From: an uncultured Methanobrevibacter sp.
Lineage (GTDB): Archaea; Methanobacteriota; Methanobacteria; Methanobacteriales; Methanobacteriaceae
Length of the DNA stretch: 64,000 nucleotides
NCBI RefSeq assembly: GCF_900314615.1
Contig: NZ_OMWA01000003.1
Coordinates: forward strand, 1-64,000
Direction: 5' to 3'
The notes beneath the pieces were generated by a model, which searched no databases, had not been told where the DNA came from, and was given only the letters and a program-made list of their open reading frames with translations. This document shows, piece by piece, positions 1 through 8,714 of this stretch (position 1 is its first letter; each line of letters begins with the position of its first letter). Made by a program: the position numbers and the translations under genes.

Positions 1-74
1 TCTAAACTCGTTCGACTTGCATGGCTTAATCGAATCCCAATAGCAGTAGCATCTGCCAGGATCAAACAGAATTG
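1..74 (-). rRNA. rrs: 16S ribosomal RNA, 5' end (partial)
   Basis: Read on the minus strand, this stretch carries the universal small-subunit 5' motif TTTGATCCTGGCAGA, followed by the conserved AAGCCATGCAAGTCGAACG. It is therefore the first ~74 nt of a 16S gene that runs out of the left edge. The exact mature 5' end (about position 72-74) is estimated from the usual distance to this motif. The gene reads away from the coding region. Confidence 0.95.
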
Positions 75-615
75 AACACATAACAGAACATAATAATATT
101 AATAAGTATTATGAAGTACGCTAAAAATATAGACGAGTATACACTAAATTTGAAACAAATTAATTTGTAACTAATTCACCACATCTACAAAACCAACATC
201 ATACTTGAGAAAATTCAAGTACTCACTAAAGTATAGCTACATGTGGAAAAGCAGTCATCATAGTCATAATTGTTTATACAATAAAACTTAGACCAACGCC
301 ATAAAACATATAGCACATCTATTAGACAGACAAATTTTAGTAACAAAATCAATTAAAAAATATTGCAATAATATTTCAATACAAATAAATAAAAATATAT
401 ATCCTCAATTACGAATAATACTTAAAATTTTATATGTATTTTAGTGAAAAAAGAAAATAAAAAATATTAAAATTAAAATTTTTAAAACCTGAAAAAAATC
501 AAAACAAAAAATACTCATCAGAGAAAATAATAAAAAAAGAAAGAACAATGAATATGCCCTAGAAAATATCAAGAAATTAAGTAACTACTATATAAATATA
601 ACTATAATTATATGA
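75..615 (-). promoter_or_regulatory. rRNA operon leader and promoter region
   Basis: About 540 bases without a gene lie between the 16S start and the neighbouring methyltransferase. A perfect archaeal TATA box (TTTATATA on the minus strand) lies at 596-589 and would start transcription near 565, giving a ~490-nt pre-rRNA leader. Such leaders normally carry the 5' half of the 16S processing stem; the 3' half is outside the window, so this cannot be checked here. No ORF or tRNA is seen. Confidence 0.6.
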
Positions 616-1653
616 TTAATCCAATTTTTTTTGAATTACAGAAATTATTCTTGTTAAACTTCTATGCATTTTAATTCCATATTGTTCAATAATTTCAAAG
701 CCAACTTCATCTGCAATCGGTTTTAAATCTACATAATGAGGACTGGCCATGCACAGGTATGCATCATCTTTCATATTATCATAAATAGATTTGAAGAATT
801 CTTTGAAAATATCGTTTCCTTCAATGTCTCCGGTGGATGTTGAAATTCCATAAGGAGGATCAGTAACAACAGCCGCTACCTTTTCATACATCTTAAGTTC
901 ACGAACATCAAGATTGAATGTTCTGTAATCAGTAATGCCATAATAATCCAAATTAATAGCAGTTCCGTTTTTCATTTTCCAATAGATATCTGAACCGACT
1001 ACCTTACATCCTATAAGACCTGCTTCAATAAGAATCCCACCGGTTCCGCAAAACGGATCAAGCAATAATTGCCCCTCCTTGACTCTTGAGAGATTAACCA
1101 TACATCTTGCAAGTTTCGGACTCATTGATCCTGGATAAAAAAATGGTCTTTTATGGGGTTTGCTTTCCTGAAAATGTTTTTTATTCAATTTGATTTTTTC
1201 AATTGCCACATACACATCATTTTCAAAAGCGACTATACGGACCAATGAATGAGGATCTCTTAACTTGACTTTTATATCGTCATGATTTTCCAAAATTAAT
1301 GAACCGATTTTTCTTTCGGTTGCAACAGTGTCAATTTCTGAGTGAAATCTTTTAACACGAACGGCAAAAGTTTCACTAATATAAAACGGCCAGTCAATAG
1401 CTGAAATATCTTCATCCAATGTATCTGCAGATGATTTTGTAATTATTTCATGAACTTCATGAGTATATCCCAATCTTTTTGTTAGAATTGCATAGTATTC
1501 ATTAATTTTATCAGAAGGAATATTTTTCAAAATTACTAATCCTTCACAGATGACATCCACATCAGCTTCTATATTTTCACATTCCATAACTGCCCTAAGT
1601 TCTGCCTGAGGCAACTGAGGATGTTCCTGAGATTGTATACACAATAATTCCAT
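616..1653 (-). CDS. trmG10: tRNA (guanine-10) N2-methyltransferase, archaeal Trm-G10 type
   Basis: 345 residues. The N-terminal ~150 residues fit a THUMP-type RNA-binding region. The C-terminal half is a Rossmann methyltransferase with a SAM motif (DPFCGTGGILIEAG, ~198-211) and the catalytic amino-methyltransferase motif DPPYG (~267). This layout is that of the archaeal COG1041/Trm-G10 enzymes, which make m2G/m22G at tRNA position 10. It is the first protein gene upstream of the rRNA operon and is co-oriented with it. The family is clear; the target position is inferred from the family. Confidence 0.88.
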   Translation of the reverse strand: MELLCIQSQEHPQLPQAELRAVMECENIEADVDVICEGLVILKNIPSDKINEYYAILTKRLGYTHEVHEIITKSSADTLDEDISAIDWPFYISETFAVRVKRFHSEIDTVATERKIGSLILENHDDIKVKLRDPHSLVRIVAFENDVYVAIEKIKLNKKHFQESKPHKRPFFYPGSMSPKLARCMVNLSRVKEGQLLLDPFCGTGGILIEAGLIGCKVVGSDIYWKMKNGTAINLDYYGITDYRTFNLDVRELKMYEKVAAVVTDPPYGISTSTGDIEGNDIFKEFFKSIYDNMKDDAYLCMASPHYVDLKPIADEVGFEIIEQYGIKMHRSLTRIISVIQKKLD

Positions 1654-1679
1654 TATAATACCTCTGAATATAAAAAAAA

Positions 1680-2714
1680 TTATTTTTTAAATTTATCAAA
1701 ATGTCTTCTTATTACAGTTTCACTTGAATCATCGATTTGGTCCACTTGTTCAGGTTCATCTTGATAAGCTTTCTCTTCCTCTTGAGGAGGATAGATTTTA
1801 GGTTCATAATTCTGATAGTATTCATCATCACTTTGAGAATAATCGGCCCTTGATTCATTATAACTAGGTTCATTTGAAAAATGCCTTGAAGCTTCCTCAT
1901 AAACACTGTCGTTTGAATTGTTCACGGCACGGTTCATAGTACTTTCAAACTCTCCCCCATAAGGTTCATATTCATATTTTTTGTGAGAACTTTCCTGAAA
2001 ACTAAACTCTTCAGGATAATATTCATATTCTCTAGGTTTATAAGCGATTCTCTCACGATTGATTGGAGTAATAGGCTCATACTCATCATAATATTCATCT
2101 TCAACAAACTCATTCTGCTGATTCATTGGAGAATAACCTCTAGGAGCATTATGATTATTTATGTAATTTCTTGGAGGCTCCTGGAAATTCCTATATCCCA
2201 TCATATGAGAGAAGATAATGTCTTCCACTTTGGAAGGTTCAGAAATATTTTCCAGTTTAATCTGATTATTATCATATGCACTATATGCTGAAACTGTTCC
2301 GACATTAAATACTCTTGCAAAAACACTTTGAGAAGTATTAATATCCTGAATGGTTGAATAAGGCATATAGTTTTTCTTAGTGGATAACAATCCGGATTTA
2401 ATTATGATTCTGCTATCAGTTAATGTATACTCCATGGAATACCACTTTAAAAGCTGCCAGATAATGTAAAGCACCACAACAAGGATAATGACAAAAAATC
2501 CTATAGCAGTATATCTGGTTAAGGGCAACTGAATATGTGATATCAGATAAACTTGCAACTTGCCTATGAACTGAATTACCATAGGAGATACGAAAAAAAT
2601 AATGGCTAATAAAACAACACCAAAAATTGCTTTTTTGCAACCTAAAAACATATTAGGTTTTGTTTTATAAAGAACTCTCTCATTAGCTCTTTCATCATTT
2701 TTACTAAATAACAT
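1680..2714 (-). CDS. bacterial PH-like (DUF304/YdbS-type) membrane protein with acidic tail
   Basis: 344 residues. Two hydrophobic helices (~28-55 and ~68-88) are followed by a bPH2-type segment (~95-170) with the typical 'YTLTDSRIIIKSGLLSTKKNYMPY' pattern in part and the conserved 'IQDINTSQSVFARVFNVG' region. The last ~170 residues are low-complexity and rich in Tyr, Glu, Asp and Asn, probably disordered and cytoplasmic. The PH-like family is well recognised but its function in archaea is unknown. The tail is unusually long compared with the usual ~160-residue family members. It lies downstream of PAN and the guide RNA gene on the same strand. Confidence 0.72.
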   Translation of the reverse strand: MLFSKNDERANERVLYKTKPNMFLGCKKAIFGVVLLAIIFFVSPMVIQFIGKLQVYLISHIQLPLTRYTAIGFFVIILVVVLYIIWQLLKWYSMEYTLTDSRIIIKSGLLSTKKNYMPYSTIQDINTSQSVFARVFNVGTVSAYSAYDNNQIKLENISEPSKVEDIIFSHMMGYRNFQEPPRNYINNHNAPRGYSPMNQQNEFVEDEYYDEYEPITPINRERIAYKPREYEYYPEEFSFQESSHKKYEYEPYGGEFESTMNRAVNNSNDSVYEEASRHFSNEPSYNESRADYSQSDDEYYQNYEPKIYPPQEEEKAYQDEPEQVDQIDDSSETVIRRHFDKFKK

Positions 2715-2770
2715 AATTATACATTGAATTTACTTTTAAATAAAGTTTTAGAAAAAAAGATTTAAAAAAG

Positions 2771-2842
2771 AAAAATAAGTCTCAGCTCGCCCATCATTCA
2801 TCACTATTCAGAGCTCATAGGGTTCATCATAGACTTATTTTT
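2771..2842 (-). ncRNA. C/D box sRNA (2'-O-methylation guide)
   Basis: The minus strand reads box C ATGATGA, 12 nt (ACCCTATGAGCT), box D' CTGA, 3 nt, box C' GTGATGA, 12 nt (ATGATGGGCGAG), then box D CTGA. The whole is enclosed by a perfect 12-bp inverted repeat (2771-2782 with 2831-2842) that can close the terminal stem. All four boxes, the order and the 12-nt guide lengths match archaeal C/D sRNAs. Predicted targets are the complements AGCTCATAGGGT and CTCGCCCATCAT, methylated at the base paired to the fifth nucleotide upstream of D'/D. I could not place them on rRNA or tRNA. It lies in the PAN-PH gene gap and may be processed from the PAN transcript. Confidence 0.88.
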
Positions 2843-2864
2843 CAAATATATGCAGTGAATATAA

Positions 2865-4121
2865 TTAACCGAACATTACGCCGGCTTCAGTATTGTAAAG
2901 TTCTTCTTCACTAGTCTTGCTCATGACTTTTTCGATTGCATCCATAAAGTCATCAACAGTGATCTTATCACGTTTTTCACGAATAGCAAACATACCTGCT
3001 TCAGTACATACAGCTTTCAAATCTGCACCAGATAGTCCATCAGTCAAATCTGCTAACAGGTCAACGTCTGCTTCTTCTTCAAATGACATGTTTTTAGTAT
3101 GGATTTTAAGAATTTCTTTTCTTCCGTCGATATTAGGAAGAGGAACTTCAATAAATCTGTCGAAACGTCCAGGACGCAGTAATGCAGGATCAAGAATATC
3201 CGGCCTGTTAGTAGCTCCGATAATTCCGATATCTCCTCTTGATTCAAATCCGTCAAGTTCAGCAAGTAACTGCATTAAAGTCCTTTGGACTTCTCTGTCC
3301 CCACTGGTGGAACTTTTAAGTCTTTTAGCTGCAACAGCATCAAGTTCATCAATGAATATGATTGCAGGTGCTTTTTCTTTAGCCAGTTCGAATACTTCAC
3401 GAACAAGTCTTGCACCTTCACCGATGTACTTTTTAACAAATTCAGATGCAACGATTTTAATGAATGTTGCATTGGTTTCATTTGCTACAGCTTTTGCAAG
3501 CAAAGTCTTACCGGTTCCAGGAGGACCGTATAACAATATTCCTTTTGGAGGTTCAATACCTACTTTTTCGAATAATTCCGGTTCAGTTAACGGAAGTTCT
3601 ACAGTTTCTTTAACTTCCACAATCTGCTCTTCTAAACCGCCAATTTTATCATAAGTAATATCAGGTTTTGTTTCTATTTCCATACCAGAAACATTTGCAT
3701 CTTTTTCAGAAGGCAATACCTCGACTATACCGAAAGTCTGTTGATTAAGTGCTACTCTTGAACCAGGCACTAATAATTTTTCATCTAAGAATTTTGAATA
3801 ATTAACCAGAAAACTTGGTCCGGTGCTACTTTTAACAGTCATTCTGTTATCATCTAAAACTTCAGTAATTGTAGCTAATACTAAAGGAGGTGATCTAAAT
3901 CTATCTACTTCAGAACGTAAAGATTTAGTTTCTCTTTCTAATCTAATCTTTTCATTTTCTATTAGGACTTTATCCTTTTCTAATTTCCTAACTTTCCACA
4001 TTAAGTTACTTTTAGCTTTGGATTTTTCTTCTCTTAAAGAATCTATCTCTTCTTGTAAAGATTCTACTTTTTCGATTAATTGTTCTTTTGAAGAATTTTC
4101 CAAATCATCAAAATCATCCAT
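2865..4121 (-). CDS. pan: Proteasome-activating nucleotidase (PAN)
   Basis: AAA+ ATPase that unfolds substrates for the 20S proteasome. In order: N-terminal coiled coil (~6-75), OB domain (~80-140), and AAA domain with Walker A GPPGTGKT (~203), Walker B IIFIDELDA and the arginine-finger region RPGRFDR. The start is set at the second in-frame ATG (4121): GGAG at 4134-4131 touches the upstream ATG (4130) but is nine bases from this one. The C-terminus is V-M-F-G, so the gate-opening HbYX motif has Phe where Tyr is usual. A C/D sRNA gene follows 22 bp after the stop. Confidence 0.96.
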   Translation of the reverse strand: MDDFDDLENSSKEQLIEKVESLQEEIDSLREEKSKAKSNLMWKVRKLEKDKVLIENEKIRLERETKSLRSEVDRFRSPPLVLATITEVLDDNRMTVKSSTGPSFLVNYSKFLDEKLLVPGSRVALNQQTFGIVEVLPSEKDANVSGMEIETKPDITYDKIGGLEEQIVEVKETVELPLTEPELFEKVGIEPPKGILLYGPPGTGKTLLAKAVANETNATFIKIVASEFVKKYIGEGARLVREVFELAKEKAPAIIFIDELDAVAAKRLKSSTSGDREVQRTLMQLLAELDGFESRGDIGIIGATNRPDILDPALLRPGRFDRFIEVPLPNIDGRKEILKIHTKNMSFEEEADVDLLADLTDGLSGADLKAVCTEAGMFAIREKRDKITVDDFMDAIEKVMSKTSEEELYNTEAGVMFG

Positions 4122-4130
4122 GTGAATCAT

Positions 4131-4509
4131 CTCCAGTTAGTTAATAATTTCATACATCATGTTACTTTAATAACAATTTGTAATTTTAAAGTATTTAAAG
4201 GTATTCATTTTAGGGCATACTAACAAAATATTACAGTTATTTTCAAAAAATTATATTGAAATTGTTTTCATTGAAAAATTGCTTAAAAAAGGATTTTTGC
4301 TTCAAATAATTATTAAAATTGATTATATATTATATAAACATGAAATAACTGTTAAACAAAAAATAATGCAGTAATAGCCGGATAATCAGCATATTCTTAA
4401 AATTTATCGGCCATGTAATTTTCATATAATCATACATTAATTTGGTAAAGTACTATAATAAGAAATTCCATATAATATAATAAGAAAAATATAAAGGAAA
4501 CTGATTAAT
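4131..4509. other. Divergent intergenic region, PAN / MBF1-like gene
   Basis: 379 bases, strongly AT-rich. On the minus strand a TTTAAATAC box near 4190-4202 is a plausible PAN promoter. On the plus strand, TATA-like tracts near 4470-4480 would serve the MBF1-like gene. An imperfect inverted repeat (GCCGGATAA near 4377, TTATCGGCC near 4407) is present but has no T run. No ORF with a ribosome binding site was found. Confidence 0.45.
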
Positions 4510-4998
4510 ATGGAATGTGAAATTTGCGGTAAACCAGTACCAGAACATAATCCAATACGAGCTAAAATTGAAGGATCAGTTATGATTGTTTGTAAAGAAT
4601 GTTCAAAGCTTGGAAAGATTCAAAAAGCACCACCTAAACCAAAATTTGTGCAGCAAAAAAACAAACAGCAAAAGAATAAACCTAAGAGAAATTATTCTAG
4701 AAATGATGAACCTTCCGAAGAGCTGATTGAAGATTTCGATTTTGCAATTAGAAAAGCCAGAGAATCTAGAGATTGGTCTCGTGAAGTTTTAGGAAAAAAA
4801 ATCAATGAAAGGGTTTCAGTCATAACCAGAATTGAAACCGGAAAAATGACACCTGATATAAAATTAACAAAAAAATTAGAAAAAGCATTGGACATTAAGC
4901 TGCTTGAAAAAGTAGACAATGTTGATTTGAACCAATTTATAAACAGCTCATCAGGTGAACGTACACTTGGAAATATTATGAAAATAAAAAGGAAATAG
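4510..4998 (+). CDS. Archaeal multiprotein bridging factor 1-like transcription factor
   Basis: 162 residues. The N-terminal zinc ribbon has CEIC (3-6) and CKEC (~33-36). A basic low-complexity linker (~42-65) follows, then a cro/C1-type helix-turn-helix (~75-130: 'AIRKARESRDWSREVLGKKINERVSVITRIETGKMTPDIKLTKKLEKAL'). This architecture is that of archaeal MBF1, a conserved archaeal protein thought to link the basal transcription machinery with the ribosome. It ends in the convergent hairpin shared with the next gene. A weak AGGAAACTGATT precedes the start. Confidence 0.88.
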   Translation: MECEICGKPVPEHNPIRAKIEGSVMIVCKECSKLGKIQKAPPKPKFVQQKNKQQKNKPKRNYSRNDEPSEELIEDFDFAIRKARESRDWSREVLGKKINERVSVITRIETGKMTPDIKLTKKLEKALDIKLLEKVDNVDLNQFINSSSGERTLGNIMKIKRK

Positions 4999-5026
4999 TT
5001 ATTTTTTAAGATAACTATTTAATTTT
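4993..5026. terminator. Bidirectional hairpin shared by two convergent stop codons
   Basis: AAATAGTTAT (4993-5002) pairs perfectly with ATAACTATTT (5011-5020), with an 8-nt loop. The plus-strand stop TAG (4996-4998) and the minus-strand stop TAA (4999-5001) are adjacent and both lie in the stem. Short T runs follow on both strands. This is a candidate two-way terminator. Confidence 0.6.
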
Positions 5027-5433
5027 TCATTTTTTACATATCTGTCTTTTCCCTGAATTTTATAATCAATCATACCCTCGTTTTTAGCCTTATTAGAATG
5101 ATAACCTTTAAAATCATCAGCAGTATCGAGCATATTTTTTAACTGATTATAACCATCATATTCATCACTAACTACAACAACGTGAGCAGGAGGATGAATC
5201 TTTTTTATCTGTAAAATACTTAATGTAGTATCTTCCTTAACGAAAAATGCAGTAGCAACATTTGATTTGGTTTTAAGAGTAGCATTAAGAATTTTTTCCA
5301 CCAATGAATCGGCAAAATTAGAATCAATAACTTTAGGTTTTGTTACCAGATTTATGTTAGCATGTCTCTCCATATCAGCAATTGCACTAAGTAATTTTGA
5401 ATTGTTTTCTCCCCTAACTAAAATTAAAGCCAT
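4999..5433 (-). CDS. Conserved methanogen protein, DUF356-like
   Basis: 144 residues from the chosen start. The protein opens MALILVRGENNSKLLSA and has an alpha/beta pattern with 'DMERHANINLV' and 'PPAHVVVVSDEYDGYNQLKNML'. I associate this with the DUF356 family of methanogens, of unknown function, with moderate confidence. GGTGATT ends four bases before ATG 5433, while the upstream TTG at 5445 would overlap the ribosome binding site, so 5433 is preferred. The last ~25 residues are basic. It lies between the secreted-protein genes and the convergent MBF1-like gene. Confidence 0.6.
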   Translation of the reverse strand: MALILVRGENNSKLLSAIADMERHANINLVTKPKVIDSNFADSLVEKILNATLKTKSNVATAFFVKEDTTLSILQIKKIHPPAHVVVVSDEYDGYNQLKNMLDTADDFKGYHSNKAKNEGMIDYKIQGKDRYVKNEKLNSYLKK

Positions 5434-5451
5434 AATAATCACCAAATAAAA

Positions 5452-5478
5452 AAAAGAAGTAAAAGGTGGAAATCACCT
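5452..5478 (-). terminator. Stop-codon hairpin with T run
   Basis: On the minus strand AGGTG...CACCT (5464-5468 with 5474-5478) encloses the TGA stop of the upstream secreted protein gene. It is followed by TTTTACTTC and eight Ts. The run ends just before the ribosome binding site of the next gene, so it may only partly terminate. Confidence 0.45.
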
Positions 5479-6741
5479 ATTTTGGAAAGATTTTAACAAT
5501 CTGCTTCTAAATACAACCAGCAGAATTAAAATAATACCTACCGCAGTTTGAATACTGCCCAGAATGTTTAAGATGTTACCGTCGATAGGTAAATCCCATG
5601 CAGGAGATGATCTGTCTCCAGGTAAAGCATTATAATAAACACCAACTGCTTTAGAACCTTGTTTTACATTAATATCCTTAGGTTCAACATGATCAACACC
5701 CATTAAAAGACCATTGTTAATACCTCTGTTAATGGAACCTGCAATAGCAGATGCATCATATCCGTTTTTAGCAACTGATGCTTCTACAATTTCTTTGGTA
5801 GTTGCAGCCAGACCGGATTTGTCACTTCCATAAACCGATACACTGACCGCATTAGGGCTGACCGTCAATGCATCACCTAAAGCCTGATATGCATACACGG
5901 TTTTAAGGTTTCCATCACATACCGGACATTTGTCATAACCTTCAGAAGCCGGATATCCTACACTCCATCCGCAGTCTTCACAGACTTTAGAATATTCCTC
6001 ATCCATAGGATAACCCGTTTCGTTCATGTCTTTAGGAGTGAACATGTCTCCGGTAGATATTCCTGAGACGAGATTTACTCCACCCCCACCGTATTTTTCT
6101 CCAGAGTCATTAGCTACTTCACCTAAAGCTTCTGAAAGAATAGTGGTTGCAGGATAACCGTCCCTAATCATTTTTCCAATGTTCATTGCAGTTTCTTTTC
6201 TTACGGAATCTGCAGTACCGTACATAGGGTTACCATTAGTATTCCTCAAGTGAATAATAGCTCCTTTCTGACCAGGTTGCAGAGTAGCTATACCACTGTT
6301 ATACGGAGTAACCTTAATAGTATTGGATGCATCTTCAACAGTAATAACATAAGCATCAAAAGACCCACCAATTGCAGCACCGATATTCGGACCTCCGACA
6401 AGAAGACGAGCCCCATCATAAGCAGAAGCAACTGCCGCTGCAGAAGCTGCTGATGCATTATTTTCTAAAGTAGCAACAGCATCTACAATAGAATCCAGCC
6501 TTGTATCTGAACTACCGGTACCCCCGGAGAGTACAGCAAACTGATTATTCTTTGACATTAAAAATGTAGACTGGAACATGTTCTCCGCAAAGGACATACT
6601 TCCTGCGGCCGCACCGTTAGGATCTTGGCCTGTAGGGTCAGTGATTACAATAATGTTACAAGTTGCAGCAACACTGCTCATAGTCATTAAAAATACAATT
6701 AAAAAAACTATTGACATCTTGGCACTTTTTGATTTCATCAA
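5473..6741 (-). CDS. Secreted, C-terminally membrane-anchored protein with zinc ribbon
   Basis: 422 residues, function not recognised. A signal peptide (~9-27) precedes an Ala/Gly/Ser-rich extracytoplasmic domain. A four-cysteine ribbon at C254/C257 and C272/C275 (CEDCGW...CPVC) follows, and a single C-terminal helix (~390-410) has a basic RLLK tail, giving an N-out, C-in topology. Its ATG overlaps the stop of the upstream 146-residue gene by four bases (ATGA), so the two are translationally coupled. Both sit directly downstream of the Mur ligase/MraY cluster, which suggests a wall-related or surface role; that is inference. Extracytoplasmic zinc ribbons are uncommon. Confidence 0.7.
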   Translation of the reverse strand: MMKSKSAKMSIVFLIVFLMTMSSVAATCNIIVITDPTGQDPNGAAAGSMSFAENMFQSTFLMSKNNQFAVLSGGTGSSDTRLDSIVDAVATLENNASAASAAAVASAYDGARLLVGGPNIGAAIGGSFDAYVITVEDASNTIKVTPYNSGIATLQPGQKGAIIHLRNTNGNPMYGTADSVRKETAMNIGKMIRDGYPATTILSEALGEVANDSGEKYGGGGVNLVSGISTGDMFTPKDMNETGYPMDEEYSKVCEDCGWSVGYPASEGYDKCPVCDGNLKTVYAYQALGDALTVSPNAVSVSVYGSDKSGLAATTKEIVEASVAKNGYDASAIAGSINRGINNGLLMGVDHVEPKDINVKQGSKAVGVYYNALPGDRSSPAWDLPIDGNILNILGSIQTAVGIILILLVVFRSRLLKSFQNR

Positions 6742-7178
6742 CGACCCCTCGTTTTATTCTCTAATTCAACAGACGAAAAGTCTTCTATAACTGTAACTGT
6801 AACGACTCCAGTATTTTTATCAACTTGAACATCTGCCGCAGTAATAGGCATTACAGATGTACCTGGAACCGTCGATTGTACTGCGAATTCCTGAGCCGTC
6901 TGCAGCGCGTCTTGGAGCGATACCTCCCTCTTGGAAGTTTTTAATATATCTCCATAAATTACACTACCATCCCTAAAACCAGCCTGCATCACATTTGCTC
7001 TGATTGTATCAACAGGAACAATATCATTTCCTTTAACGATAATACCTGAAATTGGAATACCGTCATTCATTTCATCAGAGGATGCAAAAGCCACATAAGT
7101 GATTAAACGGCCACAAAGAATCAAAATAAACGCAAGTAATAAAATAATTAATGTGTCTCTTCTAATCTTTATAAACAT
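6738..7178 (-). CDS. Membrane-anchored extracytoplasmic protein, partner of the zinc-ribbon protein
   Basis: 146 residues. One N-terminal helix (~8-31, preceded by KIRR) is followed by an extracytoplasmic domain of ~115 residues with the pattern 'IPISGIIVKGNDIVPVDTIRANVMQAGFRDGSVIYGD'. No family is recognised. It is translationally coupled to the following 422-residue secreted protein (ATGA overlap) and follows the Mur ligase by 81 bp. The positive-inside rule places the domain outside, in line with a role at the envelope. Confidence 0.62.
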   Translation of the reverse strand: MFIKIRRDTLIILLLAFILILCGRLITYVAFASSDEMNDGIPISGIIVKGNDIVPVDTIRANVMQAGFRDGSVIYGDILKTSKREVSLQDALQTAQEFAVQSTVPGTSVMPITAADVQVDKNTGVVTVTVIEDFSSVELENKTRGR

Positions 7179-7259
7179 GTTTATATCCTCATAATCATAT
7201 TATTCTCAATCAAGAATAAATTATACATTTATTATATTAAGTTAATATAATATTTAAAT

Positions 7260-8690
7260 TTATATAATGTCCTGTAAAAGTGACTCTGCGGGATCCATTC
7301 CCTGAGCTCCAATTAATAGAATAACATCATTTTTATCTGCTTTTTTATAAGTATCAGCTAAACACTGTTTTAACTCATCATAATGAATAAATTCAATATT
7401 GTTTTCTTTTAATGTGTTGAAAAATACATCTTTTTCCTCACTTTCAACAACGTTTAACTCATTTACAACATCCCTGCTTGAGGATAAAATCAGCTGAATA
7501 TTTTCATCCATTGATTCAACAACAGCATCAACATTTAACTGATTGATTTCAACACCTCTTGAACCTCTAATGGCGCAGACTACATACAGTGTCTGATTTG
7601 GAGGAAGCAATTTTTTTGTCTCTGAAATTGTTGCTTTTATTCCATCTGGGTTATGTGCAAAATCATCCAAAATTAGAGGAGCATCACAAATCTTTGCAAA
7701 ACGTCTGTTTAATGCCTTATATGATTTCACACCATTGACAATAACATCCATATCCAGACCTAATGATATTGCTGCACCCATGGCAGATAAAATATTCTGA
7801 ATAAAATGAGCGCTTTTAAAAGGAAGTTCACTGTTTGTCAGAACGCTTTCTCCTTTATATATAATGTCGCTGCCGTTAAAGTAAACTGAATTTTCGCCTT
7901 CAATTTCACACATTGATGTATAGAACGGATTTTCAGCATCCAGTTTCATGACAAGCTCATCATCATGATTCAATACGCAAACGCCATCACCGATAGCTTT
8001 TGGAACCGCCTTAATTTCTTCAAAGACTTCTTCTATTGAATTTATAAGTCCGATATGATCCATGGCAATATTTGTGATTACGCCCACTTTAGGACTTACC
8101 GCTTCAGACATTAATGCAGCATGATTTTTCATGAGACTGCCTAACCATCCCTGAACTTCAGAGACTTCAATTACAAGATAATCCAATTCACCATTTTCAA
8201 TTACTTCATCTGAAATTAATTTGGACACCATAGGATCAATGAGTGTATTAAATTCTGATTCACTGTCAGTATTTGTTAAAACATGATATCCTGCAGAATT
8301 CAATATATGATAAATTAAATGTGAGGTAGTGGACTTGCCGTTAGTTCCGGTAATTACAATATTTGTTGAATTTGGAGAATATTTCTCAATAGTATGAGAA
8401 AGTGCATAAGCATTTGCAAGTTCTATCTTATCAACAATAATCAACGGAAAATTAAGCTTTTCAGCCATTTGACATGCTCCGTCTTTAGGGTTTTGGGTGA
8501 TTAAACAGGCAATATTTTTCCGAAATGCTATTTCAATACCTGTTGCATCAATCCAATGCCTTATAACTATATCCCCCGTATGAGCATCATTTAAAAAAGT
8601 AAATTTTCCAGTAAATCCATCAATAGAGAAAAAATCAACATTACCGATTAATTTTCCTTCAATATCTCTAGCCAAATCTTGAATATCCAT
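7260..8690 (-). CDS. Mur-type peptide ligase (pseudomurein biosynthesis)
   Basis: 476 residues, the size of MurE/MurF enzymes. The ATP-binding loop ITGTNGKSTTSH (~115) and the ligase central-domain motif 'GVITNIAMDHIGLI' are present, with a C-terminal domain carrying 'DDFAHNPDGI' (the conserved Mur 'DYAHNPD/T' motif). Archaeal homologues are believed to add amino acids to the pseudomurein peptide; the specific amino acid cannot be read from sequence. GGTGAT ends four bases before ATG 8690, which makes the upstream TTG (8702) unlikely. It is followed by the two membrane/secreted proteins and preceded 24 bp upstream by the MraY homologue. Confidence 0.85.
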   Translation of the reverse strand: MDIQDLARDIEGKLIGNVDFFSIDGFTGKFTFLNDAHTGDIVIRHWIDATGIEIAFRKNIACLITQNPKDGACQMAEKLNFPLIIVDKIELANAYALSHTIEKYSPNSTNIVITGTNGKSTTSHLIYHILNSAGYHVLTNTDSESEFNTLIDPMVSKLISDEVIENGELDYLVIEVSEVQGWLGSLMKNHAALMSEAVSPKVGVITNIAMDHIGLINSIEEVFEEIKAVPKAIGDGVCVLNHDDELVMKLDAENPFYTSMCEIEGENSVYFNGSDIIYKGESVLTNSELPFKSAHFIQNILSAMGAAISLGLDMDVIVNGVKSYKALNRRFAKICDAPLILDDFAHNPDGIKATISETKKLLPPNQTLYVVCAIRGSRGVEINQLNVDAVVESMDENIQLILSSSRDVVNELNVVESEEKDVFFNTLKENNIEFIHYDELKQCLADTYKKADKNDVILLIGAQGMDPAESLLQDII

Positions 8691-8714
8691 AAAAATCACC
8701 AAAAAAAAATAAAA

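Noticed and set aside
2917..3654. Long open frame (245 codons) opposite PAN
   Set aside because: It is antisense to a certain gene, has serine-rich composition from the complementary codon bias and no ribosome binding site.
4376..4415. Imperfect inverted repeat between PAN and the MBF1-like gene
   Set aside because: Mismatch in the arms and no T run; could be chance.
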